Assembly: GCF_016808335.1 (NCBI RefSeq)
Contig: NC_053149.1
Coordinates: forward strand, 39,758,118 to 39,822,117
Origin: Panicum virgatum
Taxonomy: Eukaryota; Streptophyta; Magnoliopsida; Poales; Poaceae
Length of the DNA stretch: 64,000 bases
Direction of reading: 5' to 3'
Below, piece by piece: positions 10,431-23,111 of the stretch. Made by a program: the position numbers and the translations under genes. A model generated the notes under the pieces. It was not told where the DNA came from and did not search any database. It saw only the letters and a list, made by a program, of their open reading frames with translations. The stretch's first letter is position 1; the number at the start of each line of letters is the position of its first letter.

Positions 10431-12500
10431 ACCATACACGCAAGCCTTGGGCGTTGCTTTATTGCGCTTTTGACTTGTAAAACAAACCTAGTAATTAATT
10501 AACAAGTGCTCCTACACTACGTCACTGCCATGACGACAGGCAGCACATGATACATCGAGGTCACTAAAGACGAATATCACCGTAGCATTAATTTAGAAAA
10601 TGAGGGGACTTACATTATACACTCTCTCTCTAGTCCTCACACCAATTCACTATTTTAACTATGACTTAATAGTGCTCACACAAGCAAAATACTCCTATAA
10701 TAACAAAGTGTAATATTTTGAAAGCACTATATATATGTGTGACCCATCTATTTAGCATGCGGGTTGCTGAAATAACTATTCAACAGCCACGGCGGAGCAA
10801 GGCTGACTCCGGCGAGTTCAGCGAAAGTGGAGAAAATTACGATGCCTTGGTTATATGGGAGTAAAATCTCAGTATAGTGTATATTGAATGGATTAAATGG
10901 GGACCGCGACCCTTGATTAACGCGGATGGTCTCCGTTATTGTATTAAAGCAATTTTGAATGGTTACTAATTCAAAAAATTCCGTTTGACCATTGAAAATA
11001 GAAATTGAGGTGTTATCACGTAAGGAGCTATGGGATAGTAAGAAATCGTTGGAAGTAAAAAGTGAACAGTAGGAAGTAAAAACTTACTGGAAGTAAAAAT
11101 TAGTCGTTAGTTGGTTTTAATAATGTCTTTTTGGGGTGTGAAAATTAGCGCTCATGGTTGTAAAAGTGTAGCGGTTTGCTGTGAGCTGAATACGATTCAT
11201 CGCTTCAGCGGTGCTCCCAACTGGAGATCCGGCAAGCCTACGCAAATATAAAAACCACCTATTTTGTACCTCAATCGTAAAAATTAATGGTAGGCGGCTC
11301 TGAAGCTCCGATGACATCTTGTGACCGTAATTCATCAACAAATCCATCCCACAACCAAAAAAATGAGTTTTCAAAAAAATCCATCCCACCGGTAACATCT
11401 CCTATGTGCGGAGGGCGGAGCGGAGGATGTCAGGGGTGTCGCGGGCAAGAAGCTGCAGTCCCCGTCTTTTTTCTATTGGAACGGTGGTGCGCTGGTAGAG
11501 GCCATCTCATGGTCCAGCGCGGTCTTCCCTGGCGCCATGCCCTAGCACAGGAGACGCAGCAACACAAACATAGCATGCGAAATCTTTGGAGCATGCAGAT
11601 GCAACACATGCGGTATCCATGGAATCTCCATTATATTTCAATTAATGTGAATAAATTGCAGTGATTTCAGGGGGTCAGTGTTTAAACTTACAGGGCTACA
11701 ATTACAAGGAAGACTTGGCAGAGCAATATACGCCATTTGTTTTTATAGGAGAGAGATATCTTTGGATTGATGGCATGCATGTCTAAATAAATTGGAGCAT
11801 GCGTCGCATGCAAAGCATGCAATATATGGTATATTGTTTTCAAAAAATGACAGGATCTATTTTATTGCTTCAAACTCTCACAATTATTATCTATAATCAT
11901 GTGGAATTACTGCTCCCAAAAATTTAAATTACTCCACATGCTGAAGGTTGAAAAATATGTGAAACTGAAAAGAGAATAATAGGATAGATAATTACATTGC
12001 TTATTCTATAAAGATTACTCCTTCACGTTCTATAAGATTACTCCTTGAGTATATGGCTGATTACTTCCTCCTCCTTCTTTAAACATTAGGGGGCATCCAA
12101 CCAATACTTGTGGCCGTAAAAACACGTCTGATTGGTGTTGCGACCGAAAAAAATCATTTGGACCACAAATATTAGGGGGCATCCTTGGCGTTGGTGAGGC
12201 TAGCAACATACGTTTGGATCGCTCCTTGCATCTTGCCTGTAATCACGCGCTTGTGAAATGAGGTGAGGGAGCTGTTACTGTTAGCACTTGTTGCATGTGC
12301 ACATGCTAGACTGAGGGAGGTTTGGAGAGAAATATATGCATGTATTTAGAAGAGAGGGAGGATGCGTGCAATGTAGTTTGAAACGTGATTCCGGGTGCTA
12401 AATATATGTCAATAATTGTGAGGAGATCACGTGCAGTAGTAATCATGCTTTCATGAGAATTACTTTTCGAGTTGACAAATGGTAGTTATGCCTCCTAACT
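10431..12500. other. Intergenic DNA, no supported gene
   Basis: AT-rich to mixed DNA. Open frames at 11117-11398 and 11287-11664 overlap on opposite strands, have no recognisable domain and look fortuitous. Short cctcct/gaggagt motifs occur but no TIR pair or LTR boundary was found. Confidence 0.5.
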
Positions 12501-12679
12501 CCTCTAAACCATCTCTCCAAATTTAAACCGCAAAAGTATTTCTCCAAATTCTGAAAATATTACTCTAAATTGTAAAAAAAAATACAACTCAAAGATGGAC
12601 AAAATACTTCTCTATTTGGGATTTAAATCGAGGAGGATAATAATCACATGTTAAAATACATGCGTAACATTCCATATTA

Positions 12680-12925
12680 GATGGGAGTATTTTTCTTATT
12701 ATGTTAGGGGTAATTTTCCATGTTGGCTGGAGGAGTTTTCGAAACATTATATACCGGGAGCATTTTGAAATGATTGGAGTATTTTTATTCCCTAATATGA
12801 GGAACATTTTTAAATTCACAGGAATAGTTTTTTTGCCAAACTTTTGGAGTATTTTCGAAATTTTAAGAGTATTTTTCAATTGACAAGAGTAATATTCTTC
12901 AATTGTTAAGAGTATTCTCAACTGA
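12680..12925. repeat. Degenerate tandem repeat of a GGAGTATTTT unit
   Basis: About ten occurrences of ggagtatttt or close variants (ggagcatttt, agagtatttt, ggaacatttt) follow one another at intervals of roughly 20-30 bases, with variable spacer sequence. The inverse motif (actccaaa/tactcc) occurs in the preceding 12,000-12,560 bases. The open frames on both strands here are a by-product of the repeat. Confidence 0.5.
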
Positions 12926-12959
12926 GCAGAGGAGTAATTAAAATAGGAAATACAAGCGT

Positions 12960-14860
12960 GAGTACAGCTATAGCCAAAGAAAGATTTTATTCAGATGTAT
13001 AAACCTATCACTTTGATGCAGAGCCATAAAAATCATCTCTCTCACTCGTATTTGCAGTTCGTTGTTCTCCACTTTGAGTCGACGGCAGCGGATCGGAAGA
13101 CTCTCCATCGTGCGACGGTGGTTTCTACTTCCAGCACGAGGTGAGCACGGCCGCTGGAGAATCCCCGCATATGCATGCACAAGCAGGGCTGCAGGTGGCG
13201 CATTCCTGTTGGGAACAAAATCTTCTTCGCCCACCACATCTGCAAAAGGAGACCAATTTTAAAATTGCAAACTATATAATTGGCATGGAATTAGAGAACA
13301 CCGCTCTGCCCGGTACTCTGACGATCTCGTGCCTAAGTGGCCCTGATAGCATCTGCAGCGATGGATGAGAAACTTGATCTGGAGCGGGAGAGTACCACGC
13401 AAATCTGGGAGTAGCTGACCTGTGTCGTTGCAAATTCGAGCCCTGATGAATTGCAGCCGCGCCGCCACAAAACACCATCATCTAGGGACCCAATCGCAAC
13501 AGTGAATCCCCGTACTTTGATCCCATCGCTGCCGCCACGATCGAGGACCTCCACTGCGCAAGCCAGAGGGAGCGGGCTGCCACCGGGAAATCCAACCACG
13601 AGCTCGCCGAAGGATCGACCGCCGTGGGGAAGAATCAGGAGTGGCGTGAGGCGGTGGGTTTGTTGTCAACCTGGTTGGGCACCATCGAGATATACATAGC
13701 CGCTGTCAGAAGTCACAACCTAAAAAATGGAATGGAGAATCATAGTGGTAATTGCGGTTGGCCTCCACTAATATATTCCTCGGTAGGAGTAAATATGTCA
13801 CAGATAATACGGTTTCATCTAAGGTTTTTACGATTGCGGGATTTAGTTACCTCCGTCGGAGGAGGGGCGCTCCGCCTTTAATAATATTCAATGCACTGTG
13901 CACTTTTAATTGCATTTATGTTACGGATCGCATGCTGGTGAGAGGAAGTAATAACTTGGGCAGCTTTTACTCGTCGGAGTTGGGCGGTGTCGGTGGGGGT
14001 GTTGAATAATATTCAATACCCTGGTGTTGAATAGACAATATTTCATGGTGAGTGTGCTTGCATGTGAATGAACGTTTGTGTCCATATATTTTGCAAAACA
14101 ATATAATATCTTAACGAGCAAATTCACTTTGTGTAGCGAGCCGAAGGGTTAATCATTAGCAATGCAAGTGGATACCTAATAGTGTTTGGGACAGCTAATT
14201 AATTACGATAGCATGCCACTCTTGTTTATTTCTCCTCCTAAATTATTTACGCATAATGTCATTCTAGTTCATTTTATCAGTTTTTTGGGTCGACCCAATA
14301 ACCCAAAAATTATCTAACTTGCATCCCTAGATATCATCGAAGGAGTGATAAGCTGCGATAGAGGGTAAAGAAACATCAATGCCGAAGACGCCTTCAGCAC
14401 TGCTCAAGCTTAAAATGTGCGAAGGGGCGGGCAAGTCCGGAGAGTATGTGTGAAGTTAAGAGCGTCGCCGGGATCACCATGCCAAAGCAAACACGCATGC
14501 AAAGTTTAGAGCCGAAATGGATAGAATCTATCTGCAAATGGAGTACAAATGAAAACTAAAACAGAATTTGATATAAATATCATATTATCGTTACATATAA
14601 ACCGAAACAACTAGATTTGGACCTCACGTGATGCAATTAGTAAGTTTAAAGATCTGAATCTGTATTTTAAAAGTTTGGAGACCTAGATGATACCCAGAGC
14701 TTAGTTTGAGAACTGGTGGTGCGTTTTTACTTTTTGTGATATTCGCTATCACCAAACTAATAAACCCCCAAACAAAGAGGTCTAGATCAGGACTATCTAT
14801 ACAAGACGAGAGCATCTCCGTTGTAATTTGCATCTGATTAAAGGGCAAAGAAAAGAAGCT

Positions 14861-14862
<2 letters not shown>
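12960..14862. other. Intergenic DNA with a possible decayed minus-strand gene fragment
   Basis: Between 12,970 and 13,600 the minus strand has moderately GC-rich open stretches (13,333-13,599 and 12,968-13,237) with low-complexity residues and no recognised domain. The remainder, to the TA repeat at 14,863, is AT-rich. I see no convincing gene. Confidence 0.4.

Positions 14863-14932
<70 letters not shown>
14863..14932. repeat. (AT)n microsatellite, about 35 units
   Basis: An uninterrupted AT dinucleotide run of about 70 bp. Confidence 0.95.
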
Positions 14933-14934
<2 letters not shown>

Positions 14935-15515
14935 TTGTGTCTATTTACACTTTTTGTTGTGGCCTATCCGTGCGAGATGATCCGACCGCTAATATAACGA
15001 TGGTTTTACAATGGTATAAATCATCGATAAAGCGAACGAGGCGTTTTAGGAATGACGCAAAAGGCCAACCAAGCCGCGACACCGCGGAATTCATTGACTC
15101 CAAGTCAATGCCGTCAGGTAGGGGGGCGATAGTCTTAATTATATTCCATGTGGGCAGATGCTATTATATATTGACCATCTGTTCTCACCACTCCGTACCT
15201 TTTGTTACCAGCTCCGTCGACGATGCAAGCATAAAGTAGTCCTTTAGAGTATATTTAAAGTCAAAGTTCTAACTTTGGTCAATAGTAATCAAGGGGTCGA
15301 AGAAATTTAATTTATTATAAACATTGTTTCTCTAGAAAGGTACCTAACCACCCACCCACCCATTCAGGACATTTCAATATTTGCATCTCAATACGAAGTC
15401 TTTCACTATTTGAAATCCAATTCGGATGCTGATGGGAAATGGGAGAAACCAATCATCCATCAGTGGGGGTAACTATCACTTGATGGACCACTTGACACAA
15501 ACGATCCGGCTTATG

Positions 15516-16645
15516 ATTAACTAGGACAACAGCGCGCTCCGCCGCGCCCAGTTCGAATTGCGGAATCCATGGTGCAGAGTGAACACCCCTAACTCCTGAG
15601 GCTATTATTACTGTATATTTTTATCAAAAATTGAATCAACGCAAATGAAATTGTCTCTCTCGGTCTCTCCGTCTGGAACTCTCTCTGACTCTCGTTTCTT
15701 TCTCTCTCGCTCTCCGTCTCTGTCCAGAACCATGGCCAGTTCTCCTTCCGCCGGTCAAATTCGCCGGCCGCACCACACCTCCGATCGATTCACTTCACCC
15801 ACGGGACCACAACCTCCTCAACTCCATCCAGGACATAGCGCTAGGCGCAGCCGAGCTCCACCCCGACTGGAATCGCGGATCTCGCGGCCATGGCATTCTC
15901 ACCTTCCACTCCGTCGGGCGCCATCCACCTCGGCCTCCTCTTCCCCACGCGCATCGGCTGCTCTGTGGAGGGGCGTGGCGGACCTTCTCTGCCTCACATC
16001 CGAATCCTCCCTATGGAGAGCCCCACGACGGGGAGCTGTTGCTCCACCTCCACCGTGGAGGCACGCGGGGCCTTGCAGGCACGGCGGCACCCAAGCACTG
16101 CCGGCGTGGCTCCGCGAGGGCCTCCTCCCGCGGCGACTGCCATCCTCGCTCGCCGCGAGCAAGGGAGGGCGCAGCGGCGGGCGCCACAGGCATCAACCGC
16201 GTGCAGGAGGGCGCGACGGAGTGGCGGGTGGTGGCCCCTTCTCTGCTTCGAGCTCGGCCCTTTCCCTGGCCGGCGCGCCACTCCCTCCCTCCGGTGAACT
16301 CGAGCTCGGGCCCGAGCCCTCCTCTACAGCGGCGGCGGTGGCTACGGCGGCTGGGGTTGGCCGGCGACGGGGACGCCATGGGCGAGCTTGAGCTCGGCTA
16401 GCGCGGCTCCTCCGACATCATACCCCAGCGGCAGTACTGGGGCACGGCGTTCCGGACGGCATAGCGTGTCCACTGCGGACAGCCTGAGACGGAGGCGAGG
16501 CAGTGCGGCAGGCCTGAGACGGGTGGTCGATGCAGCAAATCCACGGGCCGCGTCTGGCGTCCCTCCCCGCGGAACAGAACACGTGTCGCCCCACGAGCAG
16601 CGGAGTGCTCCCAGGGCTCCCCCTCCATGCTGTATAGAAGTTAGA
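15516..16645. other. GC-rich segment present only in the left arm, possible Pack-type insertion
   Basis: The right arm passes directly from the counterpart of 15,515 to that of 16,645, so about 1.1 kb here is extra. It is GC-rich from 15,700 to 16,600 with overlapping open frames in several phases (the longest, 15,645-16,391, is Ser/Arg/Pro-rich). A tRNA-like T-arm string (cagttcgaattgcgg) lies at its left edge. I find no clean TIRs or 9-bp duplication. It could be a Pack-MULE-like capture or sequence lost from the right arm. Confidence 0.45.
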
Positions 16646-17866
16646 GTATAAGACACCAGCCTGAAATCGAAGCACCAAGTCGCCTCTGGTTATGTGCGCT
16701 GCTCGATTTGACCTCGCCACAAAGACTAATCATCTTTACCTATGAATATATTCGAAGAATATAAACAAGAATGAAAAAGAATGCAACAATATTTCATATG
16801 ACATTATGCTCATGGCGAAACTATTCTTGATAGATTAATCAATGCAAAGAAAAAATATCTTGGACGGTGGCTCCTGAATATAAATATTTTAGGGTTGGCC
16901 AAGAAACTCTAGGTGTGTCTCTAATAAACTCCAATACGATACACGGGCCAACGCTCCAAAAGGAGATGATGCAACACCTTGGCACTTTTTGGACGTTCAC
17001 TTGTTTCGAAGATGGATAAAATGAATTGGAATACTTATCTCCTTAACTTTCCATACATATGTAGAACGTCAAAGCGGAGTCGGTATGTCTTGGACTCCGA
17101 GATGGACTCGAATTATGTATGTGCGGGTCTTCAACTTAGTTTGGATGCCCTTCTTATCTTCTCCTCCTTCATAGCTTTCTCAAAACACTTCCTTGTCCTC
17201 TTAATTATTTTTAACTATAACAACATCATTAGGTAATATATTATTCCCACAATTCCCAAACGTATACAGGAATGAGGTCTAGTGATCGGTTCTTGTATAT
17301 GTATTTAAGTGTTGTTTGTATCAGTGTTCAAGATACTGATTTAAAGAAATTTGGAGGGGAACGGTAAGACCGTAGGTCGATATTTGGCTAAAATTTCAGA
17401 AGATATTTTAAAAAATGGCTAAATTTTGACTGAAATTCAAAGGTCTTCGTCTCAGAAAATTACCGGTATATTACTGGTATGACCATTACCGGTTACCACA
17501 TGTGAGATCAATTTTCACAGAAAATCGATTTTTGGCTTAAATTTTGAAATTATTTTGTATCCAAAGAAGTAATATTCTCATCAGATACCTTTTAAGATTT
17601 AACACTGAGACCCATGAATTCTACATTCCAAGTGTTTCTTCATATTTTTCTTCATTTTCCATTTTTTCATGCTCCAGCTCATCATGTGAACAGATAATTT
17701 TTTCCTTGCCTTGTCATGTTCTTCCTCTTCATCTACGCATCAGCTTGCTGACGGTGAGGTCTCGTCCTTGCGATAGTGTCGAGCACGGCCAACCAAACTT
17801 GCTTGCGTACGTAGGCTATGATGCCACGATGCTCCAGGCGGTGATGACTCATGGGCATGGCGAAAT
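16646..17866. other. Conserved non-coding arm sequence
   Basis: Both arms retain this DNA, but the short frames it contains (16,979-17,236 and 17,544-17,760 in the left arm) are only partly preserved in the right arm, with frame-breaking differences. It therefore looks like duplicated non-coding DNA. No gene is called. Confidence 0.5.
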
Positions 17867-19101
17867 TGTCAGTGTTTAATTGCCAAGACCACCAAGGGAT
17901 ACCCCCGAGGTGGTTGCGTTGGGTGCGCTTGGTGTTCCTGGCTCTTCGCTCAATCATCTGGGCTTCGTCCTCGCATTTGGGGGCATGTGTCGTCCGCTCG
18001 TTAGCGGAGATTCGCTTGAGTAGCTCGTGAGCATGCGGATCGTTGTCAGCAACTGCAATGATGGCCATGAAGACATGCCGCTCGGGAGAATAGTCACCGT
18101 GCCTGGTGCTGGTAAGGAAGATCCGGGAGGTAGGCTACGAGGCGGGAGTTTTCGAGTAGTTCTGAGGGCTCAAAGCCCTTCCAGTACATGAACTGGCCTT
18201 TGTGGCGTTGATGTGATGGTCAAACCCAAATAGTTGCCCGAAAAGGATTCGGCTTCATCATCTGAATCTGAGTAGTTGTCAAAGATGGGAGCCTCCTGGG
18301 AAGCCATGGCATCCTCTTGTCCGGGTGCTGGAATCCCCGGATCGGGTTGAATCCGATCTGAGGTTTGTTGTTGAAGCATGAATGGAGTCAGGTCGAAAAT
18401 GGATTCCTTCTCGATCTCCTTGGTGAGGTCACGAAGCAGCATCTCGTTGAGGTTGCTGACGAAGTCGTCAATATCGCTATTCTGACTTGCTGAAGATGCC
18501 TCTGGTTCCCTGGGTTTGGCTAGGTGTCTGTTTTGTAGCCACCTGAGTCAGTTGGCGACACAGGCCCAGGAGATGAAGACAAACGTTGTTCCTTCGTCGT
18601 GCACGACACAATTAAAATTGAACGATGCCATCGAATTCGCCGGGGGATCTTCTATGAACACCCCTACTTGGGACATCAGCTGTCAGTATTTAACTGTCAA
18701 GCGCACCGAGTGATACCCTCGAGGTGGTTGTTTGTAGGTAGGGTATCGCTGAGATCAGAAAATTCATGGTTCAAGGAACACGAAACTTTAGATAGATTCA
18801 GGCCGTCGAGAGCGTAATACCCTATGTATTGTGTGTTAGTCTGTATTGCCTTAGATGCAGATTGTTTGGAGGGGGGTCCCTGCCCGCCCTTTATAGTCTT
18901 GAGGGACAGGGTTACATGGAAATCATAGCCAGATACGAGCTTAGTAGACCTACCCAAGTACCCATCGGGTAGTTTCCTTCAATTCCGACTATTTCTACTT
19001 ATGTTCGGGTAGTTACAATAGGATAAGGTGCAGGCCATGCATTATCCCTTATTCTAGAACATTCTATATCTCTGAGCAATCCTGCTACCCTGAGTCTGAC
19101 A
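17867..19101 (-). mobile_element. Deleted LTR retrotransposon inserted in the left arm
   Basis: TGTCAGTGTTTAA opens the insert and GAGTCTGACA closes it. The right arm lacks it: there CATGGCG runs directly into GATTTAAACC. A complete LTR of 421 bp (18,681-19,101) begins TGTCAGTATTTAACTG and ends TCTGACA. The first ~75 bp of the same LTR recur at 17,867-17,940, then break off into internal sequence. A minus-strand frame (18,442-18,170) of 90 residues beside the complete LTR resembles the N-terminal, acidic part of a gag protein. No pol remains. Flanking pentamers (gaaat and aagat) are not a perfect duplication. Confidence 0.65.
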
Positions 19102-19433
19102 AAGATTTAAACCTTGTAAAATAAATTTATTTCACCCTCAGAAGAGACTTTGATAATTAATAGAAACAATCTAAAGATAATTATCAAATTTAGTCCCTAA
19201 TGATTCCTTAAAACCACTGTTGCCTACATGACCATTTACAATGTCTGCATAGTGTGTAGGGCGATTAGCCGTGTAGAGCCGTGCAAAATTATTTCGACCA
19301 TTTAAATGGCTGTGTATACTGACTTTTTGCTAAACGACGGGTGACTAGCTGTTCACCGTTTAATGTTTAGGCTAATATTAAAATTAATTTTGAACTCAGT
19401 CGAATTGGAATTTGTGCATATACAAAAGGTCAG

Positions 19434-19723
19434 TTTGGTAGAGCTCCACCTAGTTCCGATTCTCTATGGAACTGATTCTTCGAGAGATGTGACTCACTGG
19501 CTGAAAAGTGATTCTCTATGATTCTCTAATAATAACTTTATGAAAAATAGATCTAGTATGAGAAGTGAATCAGGAAAAGCTATTTTTTTTAGCTCCCAAC
19601 TCCTTACTTCAGTTCACATAATCACTCCACATAATCAGTATAGAATCACTTTTCTTAGAAAAAAAAACTATTTGGCAGAGCTTCTAGATTTAGCCTAGAA
19701 GTTGCTCTGGGAGCTCTGCCAAA
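19434..19723. mobile_element. TIR element shared by both arms (left copy)
   Basis: Ends are TTTGGTAGAGCTCC and GGAGCTCTGCCAAA. The right-arm copy is at 61,562-61,849. Because it is in both arms it was inserted before the inverted duplication, unlike most transposons here. Confidence 0.65.
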
Positions 19724-20086
19724 TTAACAGACTTGTAATTATCGACTTTGTAATTCCAGCTCCATGTTTCCACTCTGCACTTGTGGCGTCCAGTGGCAAC
19801 CATCAGCTCTGCTATAGTTTCTATTTGCAAAGATTAGTACCTTCTTTTATCTTTCTCAGCAAATATCAAACGTTAAGATTTCCCTGGGGCAAATTTCGCG
19901 TTTCACGATTTCTTTACTTTATTTCCCATGCATGTCTATGAGGCTGGTCTAGTAAAAGTCGTTGCATTTGTTTGGTTAACAAGATTGAAGTTTGGACCGT
20001 GTTGTTGGATCGCTGTATCCAATGGCAGCAAAAGAAAGTTTTGCTAGAGTTAAAGTTCATCATAGGAGACTAGGAGTATGCTAGCT

Positions 20087-21330
20087 CACTACCGGAAACC
20101 CGAACATTGCCGAGTGCCAAGGGGTTTGCCGAGTACAATTTTTCGGGCACTCGGCAAACAATATATTTGCCAAGTGCCATCGAGAAAACACTCGGCAAAA
20201 AAAAGCACTCGGCAAACAAGGTTGTTTGCCGAGTGCCTAGAGGTTGGCACTCGGCAAAGAGGTGTTTGCCGAGTGCCAAGGGGTGGGCACTCGGCAAACA
20301 TCTCATTTCTGAATTTTCTAAAAATTTTAAAAATAGCAAACAAAGTCTAAAAATTATGAGATTTGGCAAGATGTCATAATATCATATGTGTAGGTTGTGA
20401 GAAAAAGTTGAGGAGGTTTCGCACACTTTTGTCATGTACGTGCTTACAAACCGATACATCTCCGAAGAAAAATCATAGAGTTGAGAATGATCCGATAAGA
20501 ATTGGAGTCAAATTGATGGTCGAATTGTTGTTTGAGTTCAAAACTTTTTGTATAGGCAATAGATAACATAGATTGCTTAACATGAAATTTTGGTAATTTT
20601 TCAAGTCCATTTGGTATTTTTAAAATTTTTTTACTTAATTTTTTTGCCGAGTGTATTTTATTGGCACTCGGCAAAAAGAGGCTTTGCCGAGTGCCATAAA
20701 AATACACTCGGCAAAGCGTCTCGGATGAATTTTGAATTAGAATTTTTGGAGTATTTCAAATGACCTCGGATGAAGAAACTCACAACAGCAAAGTTGTAGA
20801 TCTCGAAAAGTTAAGAAACTTTGTAGTTCACAACTTTTTTATTTGAATGCATTTAGGATTTCAAATATGTGTTTGAATATCTCAAATTTGAAATTCAAAT
20901 TTTGCAAACGACCTCGGATCAAAAAACTTACAACATCAAAATTGTAGATCTCGAAAAGTTATGGAACTTTGTAGTTCAAAAGTTTTTTATTTGAATACGT
21001 TTAGGGCCTCAAACAAGCAATTTTATCTCGAATTAGTATAATATGTGGAGAATCAAAATAGAATCTAGACATATGTAATACAAGGTTAGAGTGGTAGAGG
21101 AGGCTACACGCGAAGCAAGAGGTCATGGGTTCGAATCAAGGCAGCTGCGTAGCGCGCGATTTAACGCGAAATAATAGCGAGACTTGTGACTTGTGACATT
21201 GGATGATTGGTGTGATTACCGGGTGAAAATAAAATGTTTTGTTATTTTTAAACGTTGTTTTTCTAATTTGGTTTTGAAAAATTTGCCGAGTGCTTTTTGA
21301 CACTCGGCAAACAAGTCCAGTCCGGTAGTG
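20087..21330. mobile_element. Complete non-autonomous CACTA element, 1,244 bp, GCT target duplication
   Basis: Runs from CACTACCGGAAACCCG to GTCCGGTAGTG and is flanked on both sides by GCT (20,084-20,086 and 21,331-21,333), the 3-bp duplication of the En/Spm group. Subterminal repeats are tttgccgagtgcc and ggcactcggcaaa, concentrated at 20,100-20,300 and 20,640-20,720, with one copy at 21,280-21,310. The interior has two copies of an aaagttgtagatctcgaaaagtt-type unit (20,790 and 20,940) and a tRNA-like string (21,095-21,145) with gggttcgaatcaagg. No transposase, so it depends on one supplied elsewhere. It lies beside the 3' end of DUF247-A. Confidence 0.93.
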
Positions 21331-22095
21331 GCTCTTGAGCGACTGAGTTTGTACAGATACAGAGGGCAAGATATATAATACTGGGATGCTACTATCCATG
21401 TTTACTTTATTTCTTTTATTCCTTTTGCTACGATTGAGAAATCACGACCTGGGAAACACGGTGAAGTAGGTCTGAGTAGCCGTGAGCGCAACGACGAGCC
21501 CGGCGACGATGAAGGAAATGGCCGACCACGGGCTGCCGAAATACTTGCGCCTGAGCGTTGCCTTGTTCCTGTGCCACCACGACCCGCAGTATGACTGCAC
21601 GTCCTCGTACAGCCCGGCGAAGACGTGCCGGTTGTAGTTCGTGCCGCCGCCTTCTCCGAGGCGGGCGAAGAACTGTGTGTTGACACTAATTTGCGCCAAA
21701 CACATTCGAATGCGCTAGAACGCGCAGCAAAATCATCGACACGATCAACACCAGCAGCCTCTCTGTGCAGACCGGTCAGACCGGATATGCGGACCGGTCA
21801 AACCGGTACTCCAGGGAGACGGCGAAAACCTAGAATCTCGAGATCGGGAGGGACCTCATCGGAGCTCGTGGATCTAGGGTTGCTCTGAGGTCAGCAAGCC
21901 ACTTAGAACATCCTCGAACGCCATAGAGACGAGCGAAGAACAGCAGATGAGATTGAAAAAATTAGGGTTTGGAGATAAAAAGTAAAGGATAAGTGTGTGA
22001 ATTGATTAGGATTACCCTCAATCAGCCGTGGCCCTTCATATATATATATATAGGGTGGGGAGGTTTGTAACCGAGAGTCGGAACCATATCAAATG

Positions 22096-23111
22096 GAAAA
22101 TGCTATCCTACGACTGGTCGCGCTGGCGCGCTAGCGCGCATCCCCTCGTAAGCCCGGCCTACGTCCCACGCACCAGACCAGCCCACATTTTTTGCCCATG
22201 TGCCTGCGTGCGTAGCTGCATGTTCACGCCATCACCCAGTTAACTGGTAGGTTAAGGAAATGAACTTTATTTTGGTATGAAGCTTCTATAAAAAATATTT
22301 TATCTCATTCATATTAGCTCTGTTTTGAAAACCGATTATACCAGTATATTCTACACGACGAGACAAATAAAACTAGACCCCACTTGCATATGTTTTGATA
22401 ATGTTTTGCACTAGTAGTAATTTATGTATAAATTTAAGTTTGATATTATTGAATAAGTTGCCACGAAACGGAAGGGTTAATACACACAAATTGTCATATG
22501 AATAAGATATAAATTGTGTGACAACTTATATATATTATGAATTTTATTTGTGACAACTTATGTATATTATAAATTTTATCTGTGACAATTTATATATATT
22601 ATAAAAATTATTTGTGACAACTTATGTTCATTATAAATTTTGTTTTTTTGGCAACTTTGTTATTAAACTTATAAATATTTTTTTGGCAACTTTTATCTTA
22701 TAAGTGTGGCAACTTCTATCTTATATGTGTGACAACTTATATTTTATAAGTGTGGCAACTCTTTCAATAATATCATATTTAAATTTTTACATAAGTTGCT
22801 ACTAGGTGAAAATGTTTTTAAAATATATGCAACTGGGATCTAGTTTTGTTCGTCTTGTCACGTAGAACACAATGGTGCTATCGGTATTCAAAATGACGAT
22901 CATACGGACGAGATAAAATATTTTTCTATAAACAGGTTGCATGTTGAAAAGCCCCCCACTGCATGCTGTACGGGTGGGAAGAATAGAGAGACACGTATAG
23001 TTGAAAGAGACATGTGGAGGCGGACCGTGGCCGTGTAAAATGCTAAAACTGGGAAAAAAAAGTGGGGTCGCGCGATTGCCATCTGCGCGACCCGTCGCGC
23101 AATATCCCAGT
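22096..23111. mobile_element. Mutator-like (MULE) MITE nested in the Ty3-A LTR
   Basis: The sequence CCATATCAAAT flanks the insert on both sides (22,085-22,095 and 23,112-23,122). An 11-bp duplication, or a 9-bp one with chance extension, fits Mutator-like elements, and the other LTR has an uninterrupted version of the site. The ends are imperfect inverted repeats rich in gcgcgac/gtcgcgc. The centre (22,495-22,760) carries degenerate 30-40 bp repeats of the type gtgacaacttatatat. Non-coding. Confidence 0.75.
22495..22760. repeat. Degenerate gtgacaactta tandem repeat
   Basis: Seven or so copies of a unit containing tgtgacaactta or tggcaactt followed by an AT-rich tail, spaced at roughly 30-45 bp inside the MULE. 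Confidence 0.65.

Noticed and set aside
21625..21888. Small plus-strand ORF spanning the Ty3-A LTR border as a fusion gene.
   Set aside because: It is antisense to DUF247-A at its start and then LTR sequence; it has no support.
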